From assembly GCA_000277445.1 (NCBI GenBank), contig AJWJ01000258.1, positions 1 through 32,168 of the forward strand: a stretch of DNA of 32,168 bases, in the 5' to 3' direction. This document shows positions 1 to 9,726 of the stretch, one piece after another. This DNA comes from Polysphondylium violaceum. Taxonomy: Eukaryota > Evosea > Eumycetozoa > Dictyosteliales > Dictyosteliaceae. Position numbers and translations under genes: made by a program. Within the stretch, counting starts at the first letter, position 1. Every line of letters starts with the position of its first letter. The notes below the pieces were generated by a model. It saw only the letters and a list, made by a program, of their open reading frames with translations, did no database searches and had not been told where the DNA came from.

Positions 1-71
1 AGATTTAATGAATTAAAATTATGTTACACAATATTAATAAATAAAAAAATAGCATATGATAAAACACATAC

Positions 72-1966
72 CTATGACCAGTAATAATATTTGGATTAAC
101 ATTCCATTGTTTATAAAGTTCAGTTAAAGCACATTGGAATAAAAATATGGAAGGCTGAGCAAGTAATGGATCATGAATAGATTCTTCATCATTTGTGTTG
201 ATTAACTTTTCCCAAATAGAATATCCAAAATGTTTAGACAATTCTAAATCAATAGAATCAATGGTATCTTTAAATACCTTGTGTTTAAGATATAAATCAG
301 CACCCATTCGATTCCATTGAGGACCTTGACCACAATAAACAAACACAACAAATGGATTATTATTGATATTAAACATGTTTGAAATGATTTCCTTTTCACC
401 ACTAATAATAGTACTAGAATTTGAAAAAGAATCCCAATTTGAATCCGAATTAATCACTGATCTTTGAGTGTAGTTTGTTGGTTTAGATAATATATGATAT
501 TTTGAAAAATCATTAAAATCCAATTTATCACCAACTTGATGAATAAACTCTTTATCAAATATTAATGATTGATATCTATTTAATGATTCTTTGGAATTAC
601 TTGATAGGGGTATCAATAAATTATTACTATTGCTAATATTCCTATTATCATTACTGTTTTTATTATTATCTTGACTATTACTATTAAATTCAGATAAAAT
701 GACACAACCATTTGAACCAGTGATACCAAAACTGTTGATACCGATTAATATCTTTTTATCTGTTGGAAATGGTTGACATTCTGTAACAACGCTCAAATTC
801 CAATTTTTAAAGTCAATATTTGGATTTGGTGTGTTGAAATGGATGTTGGGTGCAAGTGATCGATTTTTTAGCATTAAACATGCCTTTGCAATACCACAAG
901 CACCTGATGTAGCTTCAGTGTGTCCAATATTTGATTTTATTGAACCAATGTAAAGTGGATGATTTGGAGAATGATTATCTTTAAATACCATTGACAAAGC
1001 TTTGGTTTCCATGTTATCACCTGCAATTGTACCAGTACCATGACATTCAAAGTAGAAGATATCAGATGGATCAATATTACCTTTGGATAGAGCTGATTTG
1101 ATGTTTTCTACTTGTGCCAATGGGGAGGGTGAGTTAAAGTTTTCTTTTTCATAATTACCATCAGAGTTGGAATTTACACTCTCGACAACAGAATAAATTG
1201 TATCGCCATCAGCAATAGCTTTATCCAAGTTTTTCAAAACAAATAGAGTACACCCCTCAGATCTGGTAAAACCATTGGCACTTGCATCAAATGATTTACA
1301 TCTTCCATCTGGACTGATTGCACCAGTAAGAGTAAGGTATTCGTAGTTATCATTGTTAAAAATCATACCAACACCACCAACAATAGATAAATCATTATCA
1401 CCACATTCTATACTCTTGAATCCCAACGAAAAAGCATTGATACTAGAAGAGCAGGCAGTATCAAGAGTCAATGATGCACCACGAAAATCAAATACATGAG
1501 AAACTCTATTCGCTAGTGCATGGTATGATGATTCTTGTTGAAGTAGGGGACCATCATTCACCAATTGTAACTTGTAGTCCAATGAATAGCAACCGATAAA
1601 GACCGAAGTATTGGAACCTCTGATATCAATTGGATTGATATGAGCATCCTCCAATGCCTCATAAGTGAGCTTGAGTAACATTCTTTGTTGTGGGTCCATT
1701 GTTTCGGCATCACTGGGTTTGATACCGAAAAACAAAGGATCAAAAGACAACCATTCATTCAAATCAATAAAGCCACCTTTGTTATTGCCATTATAACCAA
1801 TATTGTAAAAGTTTTCAGACAACCTATCTTTGGGAATCTCAACCACACCATCAAATTTATTTTTTATATTGTTCCATAATTCTTGTGGAGAATTTGAATT
1901 TCCTGGTAATCTTAGACCAATACCAATCACTGCTACTTTATTTCTATTTCTAAATTGATAATTCAT
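72..1966 (-). CDS. pks: Type I polyketide synthase, N-terminal part (KS domain and start of AT), partial
   Basis: Large multidomain enzyme that builds polyketides by decarboxylative condensation; only the first 631 codons plus two bases are in the window. Residues about 9-430 form a ketosynthase: the first strand reads VAVIGIGLRLPG, the catalytic Cys172 lies in DTACSSS, and the two catalytic histidines are His309 (ECHGTGT) and His349 (SNIGHTE), so the KS looks active. A Ser/Asn-rich linker follows, then the acyltransferase begins near residue 542 with CGQGPQWNRMG. The frame is normal up to Gly-His (residues 630-631) and then turns to nonsense; a donor AG|GTATGT at position 71 splits the codon of the expected catalytic Ser of the GHS motif. 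No minus-strand AG (plus-strand CT) occurs in positions 1-60, so the acceptor and the rest of the protein lie outside. The start at 1966 is the first ATG and directly precedes the KS. The product is unknown. Confidence 0.95.
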
Positions 1967-2794
1967 TTTCTTCTTTTAATTAAACAATCACAAACAATAA
2001 AGAATATAGGATGATCAACCAAAGCTTTTCCCTTTTATAATTTTTTTTCGCCAACTTAGTAGAGAATAAATAAGTGGAGATATTCTTTGTATGTCGCCAC
2101 TCTTTGTGGGGAGAAAAATGACTTGATTATACAAGATCAGGTGTAGATACTGGTTGCTCTGCTGTTTTTTGTGAATCTTAACCCATGTAAAAATATGTAT
2201 TATAAATAAAATACAAACATTTTATCTCCATAATGGATAAAATATATAGATATATTTATTGAACCAATATATTTTTCGTAAAATCACGTGACTAATATGA
2301 ATATAAGATTTTTTAAAATCTATTGTATCCATAAAAAACGTAAAATTATTTTTCTTCTTATTGTGATCTTAGATTATATTATTTTTATTTTTTCTTTTTG
2401 TTTCCTTTTTTCTTTCCTGATTCTTCAAAATCAAAGAGTTAAATTTTAATGTACTGAGTCTCTATGAAAATGAAATCACTCAATTGGTCAGCAATTATAT
2501 ATTAAGTTTATTGGCATGCTTTAGAGGAACAGTTACCTATAATTGAATGTTCAAGAAAGGACTACCCAAGTATTGGTGACTAGGTTACTGCAATAAGAAA
2601 GAAATATGCAACTTTTTTATATCGAGTTGGATTTTTGGCTTTTTGTTTAATTAAATATAATTAACAATCAGAGAGACAAACTCCCCAAATTAAATAAAAT
2701 TAAAAATAAAAATAAATAAAAAAAATAAAACTTTTTTAATTTATGTGTCAACGAAATCGTGTCTCAGTGATAATTGTTTGGGGGATATTCATAT
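1967..2794. promoter_or_regulatory. Divergent upstream region between PKS and the B6 oxidase gene
   Basis: 828 bp between two divergent start codons, so it must hold both promoters. It is mostly A+T-rich with homopolymer runs. The PKS TATA box is near 2035. Positions 2449-2660 are of higher complexity and look faintly like decayed coding sequence on the plus strand (see findings). I see no RNA gene. Confidence 0.6.
2032..2039 (-). promoter_or_regulatory. TATA box of the PKS gene
   Basis: Reading on the minus strand, TATAAAAG lies about 66 bp upstream of the PKS ATG and directly downstream of an A-run. This is the usual look of a dictyostelid core promoter. Position and motif are seen; function is inferred. 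Confidence 0.5.
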
Positions 2795-3691
2795 ATGAAC
2801 TTTTATAGTATATTTAGATCATCATCTTTAAGTTTCAGTAGTAGTAAAAGTAGAGTGATATTGTTTAGAAGTGGAGATTTAAGATCAGTAATACCCACAC
2901 CAACACCAAAGAGTAATAATAATAATAAGAATACCAATAATAACGATATGACATTAACTGAAGATCCACCTCTTTCTGAAATGCGTAGAGATTATCAAGA
3001 AGGTCATCTTGAAGAAACTGAAATTCTTTCTGATCCATTTCAACAATTTCAAAAATGGTTACATGAAGAAGTAAATCTAAAAAACGATAAAGAACCAAAT
3101 GCAATGACTCTCTCTACTTGTACAAAAGATGCTAAACCATCTGCTAGAATTGTAATATCATTGATAGACAGATATATAGACATATTGATATACTAATTAT
3201 AATGTATCTATCTTATAACAACAAAATAACAACAACAACAATAGGTCCTTTTAAAAGATTTTGATGAGAATGGGTTTGTGTTTTATACAAATTACAATAG
3301 TAGAAAGTCTAAAGAGTTGATAGAGAATCCATTTGCAAGTATTACATTTTATTGGACACAAAGACAAATTAGAATTGAAGGATCGGTGGTTAAAGTGTCT
3401 AAAGAACAAAGCGAGGCATACTTTAAAACACGTCCCAGAGCAAGTCAAATCGGTGCATGGGTATCTGAGTATCAAAGTTCAGAAATCACCAAACAACAAT
3501 TGGTTGAATCTCAAACTAAATTGGAAGAGAAATTCGAGGGAGCAGAAGTCCCCATGCCTCCATTTTGGGGTGGTTGGAGAGTGATTCCCAGCTCTTTTGA
3601 ATTTTGGCAAGGCAGAGGCGGCAGAATTCACGATAGATTGTTTTTTAAGCCCCACAACAAGGGTTGGGAAATTTCCAGACTCTCTCCTTAA
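2795..3691 (+). CDS. pdxH: Pyridoxamine/pyridoxine 5'-phosphate oxidase
   Basis: FMN enzyme that oxidises pyridoxamine-P or pyridoxine-P to pyridoxal 5'-phosphate, the last step of vitamin B6 salvage. Two exons, 2795-3151 and 3245-3691, joined across a 93-bp phase-0 intron (GTAATA...ATAG) give 267 residues. The join restores the conserved run ...PSARI-VLLKDFDENGF, which neither reading continues alone. Family landmarks are MRRDYQEG near the start, NPFASITFYW, RQIRIEGSV, the SQIGAW segment, the late FWQG...RIHDR stretch and the terminal RLSP, where homologues end in RLAP. The first ATG gives a Ser/Arg-rich, acid-poor leader (MNFYSIFRSSSLSF) that could be a mitochondrial presequence; an alternative ATG at 2948, followed by TLTEDPPLS, would give a cytosolic form. 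Length suits the family. Confidence 0.95.
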
Positions 3692-4046
3692 TTTGATGAT
3701 GGTGACTCATCTCTTCATTCAACATATATAGATATATCTAAATCATCCCTAAAATCAAGTATAAACCACGATGGACTATACTTTAAAATAATACCTTTTT
3801 TGTAATAAAGATAGCTTGCATATGTACAATAAGTAATACATATGTATGAATTTACCAACTAAATAGCAATGTTTTTTGATTAAATATTTATTAATCAGAT
3901 CACATTTAACCAATGTATACAAAATGATATTTCCTATTGATCAATAGATAAAGAGAAATTAATTAAAAATAGAAACAGAGTCCTGCTCAATAATATAATA
4001 TAATATAAACCCAAACTATTATCTATATATGTGTATTTTTATTTAT
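3692..4046. other. Convergent 3' intergenic region
   Basis: 355 bp between the stop codons of the B6 oxidase gene (plus) and the sedolisin gene (minus). A+T-rich, with a short ATATAGATATATCTAAAT segment near 3724. It presumably carries both polyadenylation regions. I see no gene in it. Confidence 0.6.
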
Positions 4047-6253
4047 TTATAAACCTTTGATGGATAAAATATACTTTTCAAATTGTTCAAAGTCAGGTGA
4101 GCCTATTCCTGACACAGGATCCCAACCAGCGGTGGCGGTGTAGCCATATTTACAACAATAACTTCTATTGCAATTGTTGGATCCTGCAGTGATATCATTG
4201 AATGACGATGGGTTTTCCAAGGCCATTTGGTAGAGAAGGGGATTGAGGAAACCGAGTGGAGATTTACCGGCGGAAATCAATTTATCATTGATTAGGGAAA
4301 TGAGACCGGCGAGAGCTGGTGAGCTGCAACTGGTGCCGTCTACGGGGAGCTGGGTGCAAGGACATTGGTCAAAGTTGGCAGAATTTGTGCTGGCAAAGAT
4401 ATTGTAGTTGTGGCCATTGAATGAAATGTCGGGGTAAGCTCTCATGGTGGGGTTAAAGGCAAAACTGGGGGGAATCGAGCCTTGGTTGTTTGCCATCCAT
4501 GAGGCGACGGCCTTGGCTTGGTAGTCGGGTTGTGGTTGGAAGGTACTGAAACCGCCACCAGTGGTGATTTTAGCGCCTTCGAGAATGGAGCATCCAAGCT
4601 CTTGAGTGATATGAGAGTTTCTCGACAAGAACTGGGTGGCACCGACAGAAGTGACAAATGGCGAAGAGGTTGGATACTCTGAAGTAAAGATAGCACCGTT
4701 GGACTCTGAGAACGAGTAGGCAGAAACCGTGTAGCCGCTATTGGTGACGTTCGAGAGTGAAGAGCATGCGCACTCTGAATAGACATGGGGGAGATTGGTT
4801 CTATCGCTTTCAAAGGCGAGCTTGCATTTGGTATTGGCATCGCTAAATGCGTTCATGGCGGTTTGGAGATTAGGGTCATTGAGCATACTTGAGCAAGAGT
4901 CACTTCCAATACCTTGGGGGAAGAAACAAAGAGAGCCATCAGAGGTAGAGAATGTGAGCTCTGCACATTGGGTCTTTGTATGAGCACATCCGCCCGTAGG
5001 ACAGTATGTGCCTGGATCAATGGGACAATTTCCACTCGAACCGCCCAAACTAGGAGCACCATCGTCACCATCACTTACCAAAACACTGATGCCCATACTA
5101 CCAATCTTTTGCAACTCAACATCGGTTCTGTTGACATATTGCTGCGAGTTGTAGCCATAGGTCGAGCAACCGTTGGTAATGTCACATTGGGACAACTCTG
5201 CCCAACCGTAGCTGATGGATTGGACCAAGGGTGGGTTATGCATGTACAAAACACTTTGAGCATAGTCGAGAATCCATTCGCCGTCGGGATGGGCCATAAA
5301 CAATATAGGTATACCCTGGCCCATGGCAGAGATATACTGCATGTCCAAGTCACTTTCATACTGATCACAGCCTCCGCTCAAGCAATCACTGCCATTGATG
5401 GTGACGTTGGGCGTCTGAAGACTATAGGTCTTAACAAATTGATCCAAAGCGCCTTGCGAAAAGTAATCTGAAAAGGCTGCAATACCCTGGAAGTTTGATG
5501 GAGCCGAGCCCTTTTCAGTTGGTGGCACGTTGTAGTAGGACTTGAGCACGGGTGGTGTGATCAAGATGTCGTCATTGAGCGAGGCCTTGTCAGCATTGTC
5601 ATAGTTTTTGGCAGGATTGTGATGCGATGTTTTTATCTTGTCCATAAACTCAGAGAGACCAGTGACAAAATCAATGTGGTCGAGAATGTGGCTGGGCAAG
5701 GTAGCTGGGCCATGTAATCTAACTCTGACAGCACCTGTTTTGCTCGACTTGTATTTCAAAAACTTTGCTTGGAATAAGCTTGCAGCTCTTTCAACAGAGG
5801 TCCTGACTAGAATATAATCTGCCTTTTCTTCAATTTCATCTTGATGAATTTCATGTTGTCCAAGCAATTGATAAACCTGTTGAAAAGATTCCTCATTGGA
5901 TCTAACCAAATCATTTACTTGTTGTGATGTTAAAAAATCTCCATAATAGGGCGATTTTGGATTGGATACCTCCCAAAAATATTGATTTAATTTATCTAAA
6001 TTATTCTTTTTATTATTAATGTATTAGTATATATAAATAGTAATTATTATTATTATTGTTATTACTATTACTACCAACTACTTACTTGTTTAAGTAATAA
6101 TTTAAATTGAATTAATTCACTTGGATCTGGTAATATATGACTTGGTTTCCAATGCAATGGTGGTTTAGGATGAGCAATTATTACTCTATCGTGTGTTGTT
6201 GCCTCTAATAGGGCAATAAAAAATAATATACTTAGAAATAAATGTATTTTCAT
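4047..6253 (-). CDS. tpp1: Secreted sedolisin-family serine protease, TPP1-like (peptidase S53)
   Basis: Acid serine-carboxyl peptidase of the tripeptidyl-peptidase 1 type, expected in lysosomes or outside the cell. Exon 1 (6253-6086) encodes a signal peptide (MKIHLFLSILFFIALLEA) and the start of the propeptide. An 80-bp phase-0 intron (CAA|GTAAGT, acceptor AAAAAG|AAT) leads to exon 2 (6005-4047), for 708 residues in total. The join restores the typical propeptide motif NPKSPYYGDFLTSQQV. Catalytic residues are Glu273 and Asp277 (ESDLD), the oxyanion Asp370 (SDGDDG) and nucleophile Ser615 (DGTSCSSP). The C-terminal calcium site is represented by NDITAG and GWDPVSGIGSPDF. Human TPP1, as I recall it, has E272, D276, D360 and S475, so this protein carries roughly 130 extra residues between Asp370 and Ser615, much of it a Cys-rich insert (about 380-490). 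Base composition is clearly richer in G+C than the flanks. Confidence 0.93.
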
Positions 6254-6660
6254 TTATTATCTATATATGTATAATTATTTATTTACTTTATGAATATATA
6301 TGTATTATGAAGAAGTAAAAAAAAAACAAACTAAAATAAAAAACACAATAAAAGCTATACAACCAGAATAAAATTAAATTAAAAAAATAGTGTAATAATA
6401 GATTGCCCCCTATAAATCCATTTTAATCTCCATCTCTAATTTTTTGTTGTTGTTGTTCACCCATCACCACACATGCCCGTTTTTAATTGATTAAATTTAG
6501 CATCAAAAAATAAAAAACCCCCTATCTGTTATGCTTGGGGGTAATTTTATTTTTTATCTATTTTGGAAAAATGATTGGAAAATTATAAATACACACACAT
6601 TACTAAAAATGCAATGAATCACATACACACATACAGATACAGATATATATACAATTAATA
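6254..6660 (-). promoter_or_regulatory. Upstream region of the sedolisin gene, 3' flank of ORC1
   Basis: 407 bp from the sedolisin ATG to the ORC1 stop codon; both genes are on the minus strand. It is A/T-rich with one inverted repeat, ACCCCC at 6517-6522 and GGGGGT at 6537-6542 with a 14-base loop, flanked by A- and T-rich sequence. I see no gene. Its role as promoter is inferred from position only. Confidence 0.5.
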
Positions 6661-8346
6661 TTACTTTGCAAAGTATTTTGAATTTGGATCATTGTCAAAG
6701 TAATATAATAAATCTTCCAAGGGGAGATTTAATCGAATGGTTCTTTCTAAATCGATGAGGGTGCTGGATTGCTTGGAGCTCCATATAAGGAGACGGCGAT
6801 TGATGAGATTACTACGCACCACTTGGATCTCTTGAATGGTGGGCTTGGACAACGAGAATACGTTGCATTTGGTGATGACACGCTCATAGATGGTGCCATA
6901 GGACACCTCGCCAACACCGCTGACAAAGAGGATGTTTACCACGGCTGAGAGAAAGAGTTTTTCATAGAATGTGCACTGATCAACCATGGATTTGATAGAG
7001 GTCGAGAGCATCTTGAACACCTTGTCAATATGGTCGACAGTGATCTTGCCCGGCGGCTTGGAGGCGTCAATCTTGCCCGCTGACACCAGGGCGTCGTATT
7101 CGTTGTTGGCGATGGTGGCCGCCTGTCTGCACATCTCGAGAGCACGACGCGCGTCACCGCACACCGAGGCCACACGGATGGCGCAAATCTCGATCGAGTC
7201 GGGATCAAAGGCCTCGAGGCCCACCAGACGCGTCTTGATGATGGTGGTCAGCTGGGCGACGGTGTAGGGCGCAAAGAGCACCTTTTGTATATTCATTCTA
7301 CTCTTGACACGGGGCAACAGCTTTTCGTGTAGATTCATCGTGTTGGCAATGGCGATAATGATGAGCTTGCTGTTTTCTCGGTTGGCCCACTCGAATAGAT
7401 GGTAGATGACTGTTTGTTTCTTTGTGACGAGCATGTCAAACTCATCAATGAGCAGCACCCTAAACATCCTCTGACGGTTATTGGCCGCCGAAAATGACTT
7501 TTCGATGGCTGCCAACGCGTTTTGGTACCTGATGCTGCCCTTGGCGCGTCGGTTAAACATCTTTTTATACATTTGGAGGTATATGTGGTGCGGGTCCTGC
7601 AGGCCCATGCAATTGAGCTCGAGGAACTGAAAGTCGCCCAACTGACGCTCCTTTGCCTTGGTCAGGAGCTTTCTAATCACTTCTTTTACGGTGGCAGTCT
7701 TGCCCGTTCCTGGCATACCCGCGACATACAAACTTCCGCCGCCTTGGTTGGCACGGAGGGTGGTTTCTATGAATTTGGAAATCATCTTTCTCTCCTTTTC
7801 TCTGCCGGGCAACTCGCTGGGGATCGTCGAGAGATTGAGATTCAATCTGACATTTTCATAGATATTCCTATAGGTGTCCAACTCTGTATTTTCAGAAAAC
7901 GATTCATTGGTCAAGAGTAGCTGCGAGTCATCGAGATTCTCTCCCGCACCATCCCCATCATCCTCGTCCTCCTGGTCCTGTAAATCATGCTGATGAAACT
8001 CGTCGTCACTAAGCTCAACCAAAGCTTTGTAATAGTCGTCATTCTCGTCGAAATCTCGTTCAAAATCACTGCTGCTACCAACGTCGCCATCCGAGGGATC
8101 TCTGTCCCCACCACTATTGAGATCCGAGCCGTTGTCATCTTCGTCACTGCTGTTGTCGGTGTGATGGTACACAGGCGATGAGTTGGGATCACGCTGTGGC
8201 GGTGTATTGACAATAAAACCATCGTTATCGTCGTCTTGATCGACATCGCTATCCCTCTCCCCATCACTCCCATCACCTCTATCATTGATTACAAAATCAT
8301 CATCATCATCGTCATCTGAATGACTGATTTGATTCCTAGTCTTCAT
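6661..8346 (-). CDS. orcA: Origin recognition complex subunit 1 (ORC1), AAA+ ATPase
   Basis: Binds origins as part of ORC and helps load the MCM helicase. The protein is 561 residues from the ATG at 8346; the open frame runs slightly further upstream but has no earlier ATG. Residues 11-140 are a disordered, very acidic Asp/Glu/Ser region. The AAA+ module starts near residue 180 (ELPGREKE): Walker A GMPGTGKT (210-217), Walker B LLIDEFD (298-304), sensor 1 Asn335 in AIANT, arginine-finger region SRM (349-351), sensor 2 GDARR (397-401). A winged-helix domain fills the C-terminus (about 435-561). DEFDMLVTKKQ, the AIANT sensor and the APYTVAQL segment are closer to ORC1 than to CDC6. There is no BAH domain before the acidic region, unlike animal and yeast ORC1. 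The central exon is strikingly G+C-rich for this window. Confidence 0.93.
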   Translation of the reverse strand: MKTRNQISHSDDDDDDDFVINDRGDGSDGERDSDVDQDDDNDGFIVNTPPQRDPNSSPVYHHTDNSSDEDDNGSDLNSGGDRDPSDGDVGSSSDFERDFDENDDYYKALVELSDDEFHQHDLQDQEDEDDGDGAGENLDDSQLLLTNESFSENTELDTYRNIYENVRLNLNLSTIPSELPGREKERKMISKFIETTLRANQGGGSLYVAGMPGTGKTATVKEVIRKLLTKAKERQLGDFQFLELNCMGLQDPHHIYLQMYKKMFNRRAKGSIRYQNALAAIEKSFSAANNRQRMFRVLLIDEFDMLVTKKQTVIYHLFEWANRENSKLIIIAIANTMNLHEKLLPRVKSRMNIQKVLFAPYTVAQLTTIIKTRLVGLEAFDPDSIEICAIRVASVCGDARRALEMCRQAATIANNEYDALVSAGKIDASKPPGKITVDHIDKVFKMLSTSIKSMVDQCTFYEKLFLSAVVNILFVSGVGEVSYGTIYERVITKCNVFSLSKPTIQEIQVVRSNLINRRLLIWSSKQSSTLIDLERTIRLNLPLEDLLYYFDNDPNSKYFAK

Positions 8347-8581
8347 ACTTATATATGCGTATCCCAAATAAGAATGAAATCACAATCATATGACTGTGAT
8401 GTGATCGTGAAAAAAAATAAATTAAAAAAATGAAAAAATCAAAAAAGGCGCAAAAACGAGGAATTGGACAAAGAGATATGCGAATGGGGTCAAATTAAAC
8501 ATTGGGAAAAGATATATGTCCTTGTATAGGTTATATATCAAATATAAATACAATATATAAATATAAATATAAATAAAAAGT

Positions 8582-9532
8582 TTATTTCTTTCGCAATCGA
8601 CCATTTCTTTCACTTGTGCAATCTTTTAGGCAATAGGCAGGTAAATATTGATCAGTGTTGTCAACTCTGAGATCGGGATTTGGTATGGTATCATTTATAT
8701 GACCGATTGATGTAAATCCTTGATCATAAAGTTCACAATAAGGTACATTAAATAATTGAATAAAATGCCAAATATTTGTATAGTTCCATTCTAAAATTGG
8801 ATTAACTCGAAGAAAATGTGGCCATCCCTAAATCATTATTATTATTATATTATGAATACTATTAGTATTTATCATAATATAGATATTTAAATCTAGACTA
8901 CATACTGGATCAGTATATGAAAACTTTTCTAAATGACTACAGTTTGGATCAGTGTGTCTTGTGCCTACAAAAATAGCTTTGATATTATTATTTGAGACCA
9001 CTTCTTGTAATCCTTCTTTAATTCCAGATGAAATATTAACTGTTTGTAAATTATATCTAATATATGTAATAAAATAGCTTTGTATCAATAAAAAGTGTAC
9101 TTTTTAAAACCAAACAATGAATGAATATCATTACATTTTTGAACACTTTTCAGTAAATTCGTTAACTTGATGAAAACTATCCTTTGATGTAAAATATATA
9201 GTATTTAATTTATCTGTTGATATTGTTTTGTTTTCTATATTATTATTATTATCTTTATGTAATTTTAAAATCACATAATTTATTAAATGAAGTAAAACAA
9301 CACAATCTTTTCCTCCATTAAAACTGAGTGCCAATTCCTTGAATGTAAATTTTTGAAAGGCCTCTTCAATAATACATAGTGAATGACTAATTCTATCTAA
9401 AAGCTCTTTTGTTTCAGATTCTGTATATTCTCTATTATATTTACAACTATTACTACTACTGCTATTGGTAAGTGTAACAGTGGGGTGGTTGATAAATGTC
9501 GATATATCAAATACAACGTTATTGCTATTCAT
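8582..9532 (-). CDS. flad1: FAD synthase (FMN adenylyltransferase), PAPS-reductase-like type
   Basis: Transfers AMP from ATP to FMN to make FAD. I assembled it from three exons: 9532-9135, 9056-8906 and 8827-8582, giving 264 residues. Intron 1 (9057-9134, 78 bp, phase 2) joins FTEKCSK to IYNLQTVNISSG; intron 2 (8828-8905, 78 bp, phase 0, CCA|GTATGT) joins FSYTDP to GWPHFLRVNPIL. Both joins reproduce family sequence. Key motifs are the nucleotide-binding SFNGGKDC (70-77), VGTRHTDP, RVNPILEWNYTNIW and GFTSIGHINDTIPNPDL, all typical of yeast FAD1 and the synthase domain of FLAD1. There is no molybdopterin-binding-like N-terminal domain, so it is the short yeast-like form. It shares a 194-bp divergent promoter with the UFSP2 gene. 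Confidence 0.93.
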
Positions 9533-9726
9533 TATTATTATTACAAGTTATACACAAAACCAACAACAACTAATATGAAGCGCAAATTTCTGTGGATATC
9601 CATCTGACCGAAAAAATTTTTAAAAAAAAATTGCACAAAAAAGGGGAGAGGGTGTCTGTGCAAACAGTGATTTTTAGATCTTCATATATATCTAAATTAA
9701 ATTACGTAAACAAGATATATAGTAAT
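9533..9726. promoter_or_regulatory. Short bidirectional promoter, FAD synthase / UFSP2
   Basis: Only 194 bp separate the two divergent ATGs (9532 on minus, 9727 on plus), so both core promoters must lie here or overlap the genes. It includes A-runs at 9608-9640. The open frame of UFSP2 extends back through part of it without any ATG. Confidence 0.55.

Noticed and set aside
4442-5471. Several frames opposite or out of frame within the sedolisin gene
   Set aside because: Shadows produced by the G+C-richer coding sequence; the real frame has signal peptide, catalytic residues and normal length.
6936-8285. Alternative frames across ORC1
   Set aside because: By-products of the acidic and G+C-rich coding sequence; no conserved features.
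8422-8613. Minus-strand 63-codon frame downstream of FAD synthase
   Set aside because: Overlaps the last codons of FAD synthase in another frame and consists of Tyr/Ile runs from a TATAAA-like repeat.
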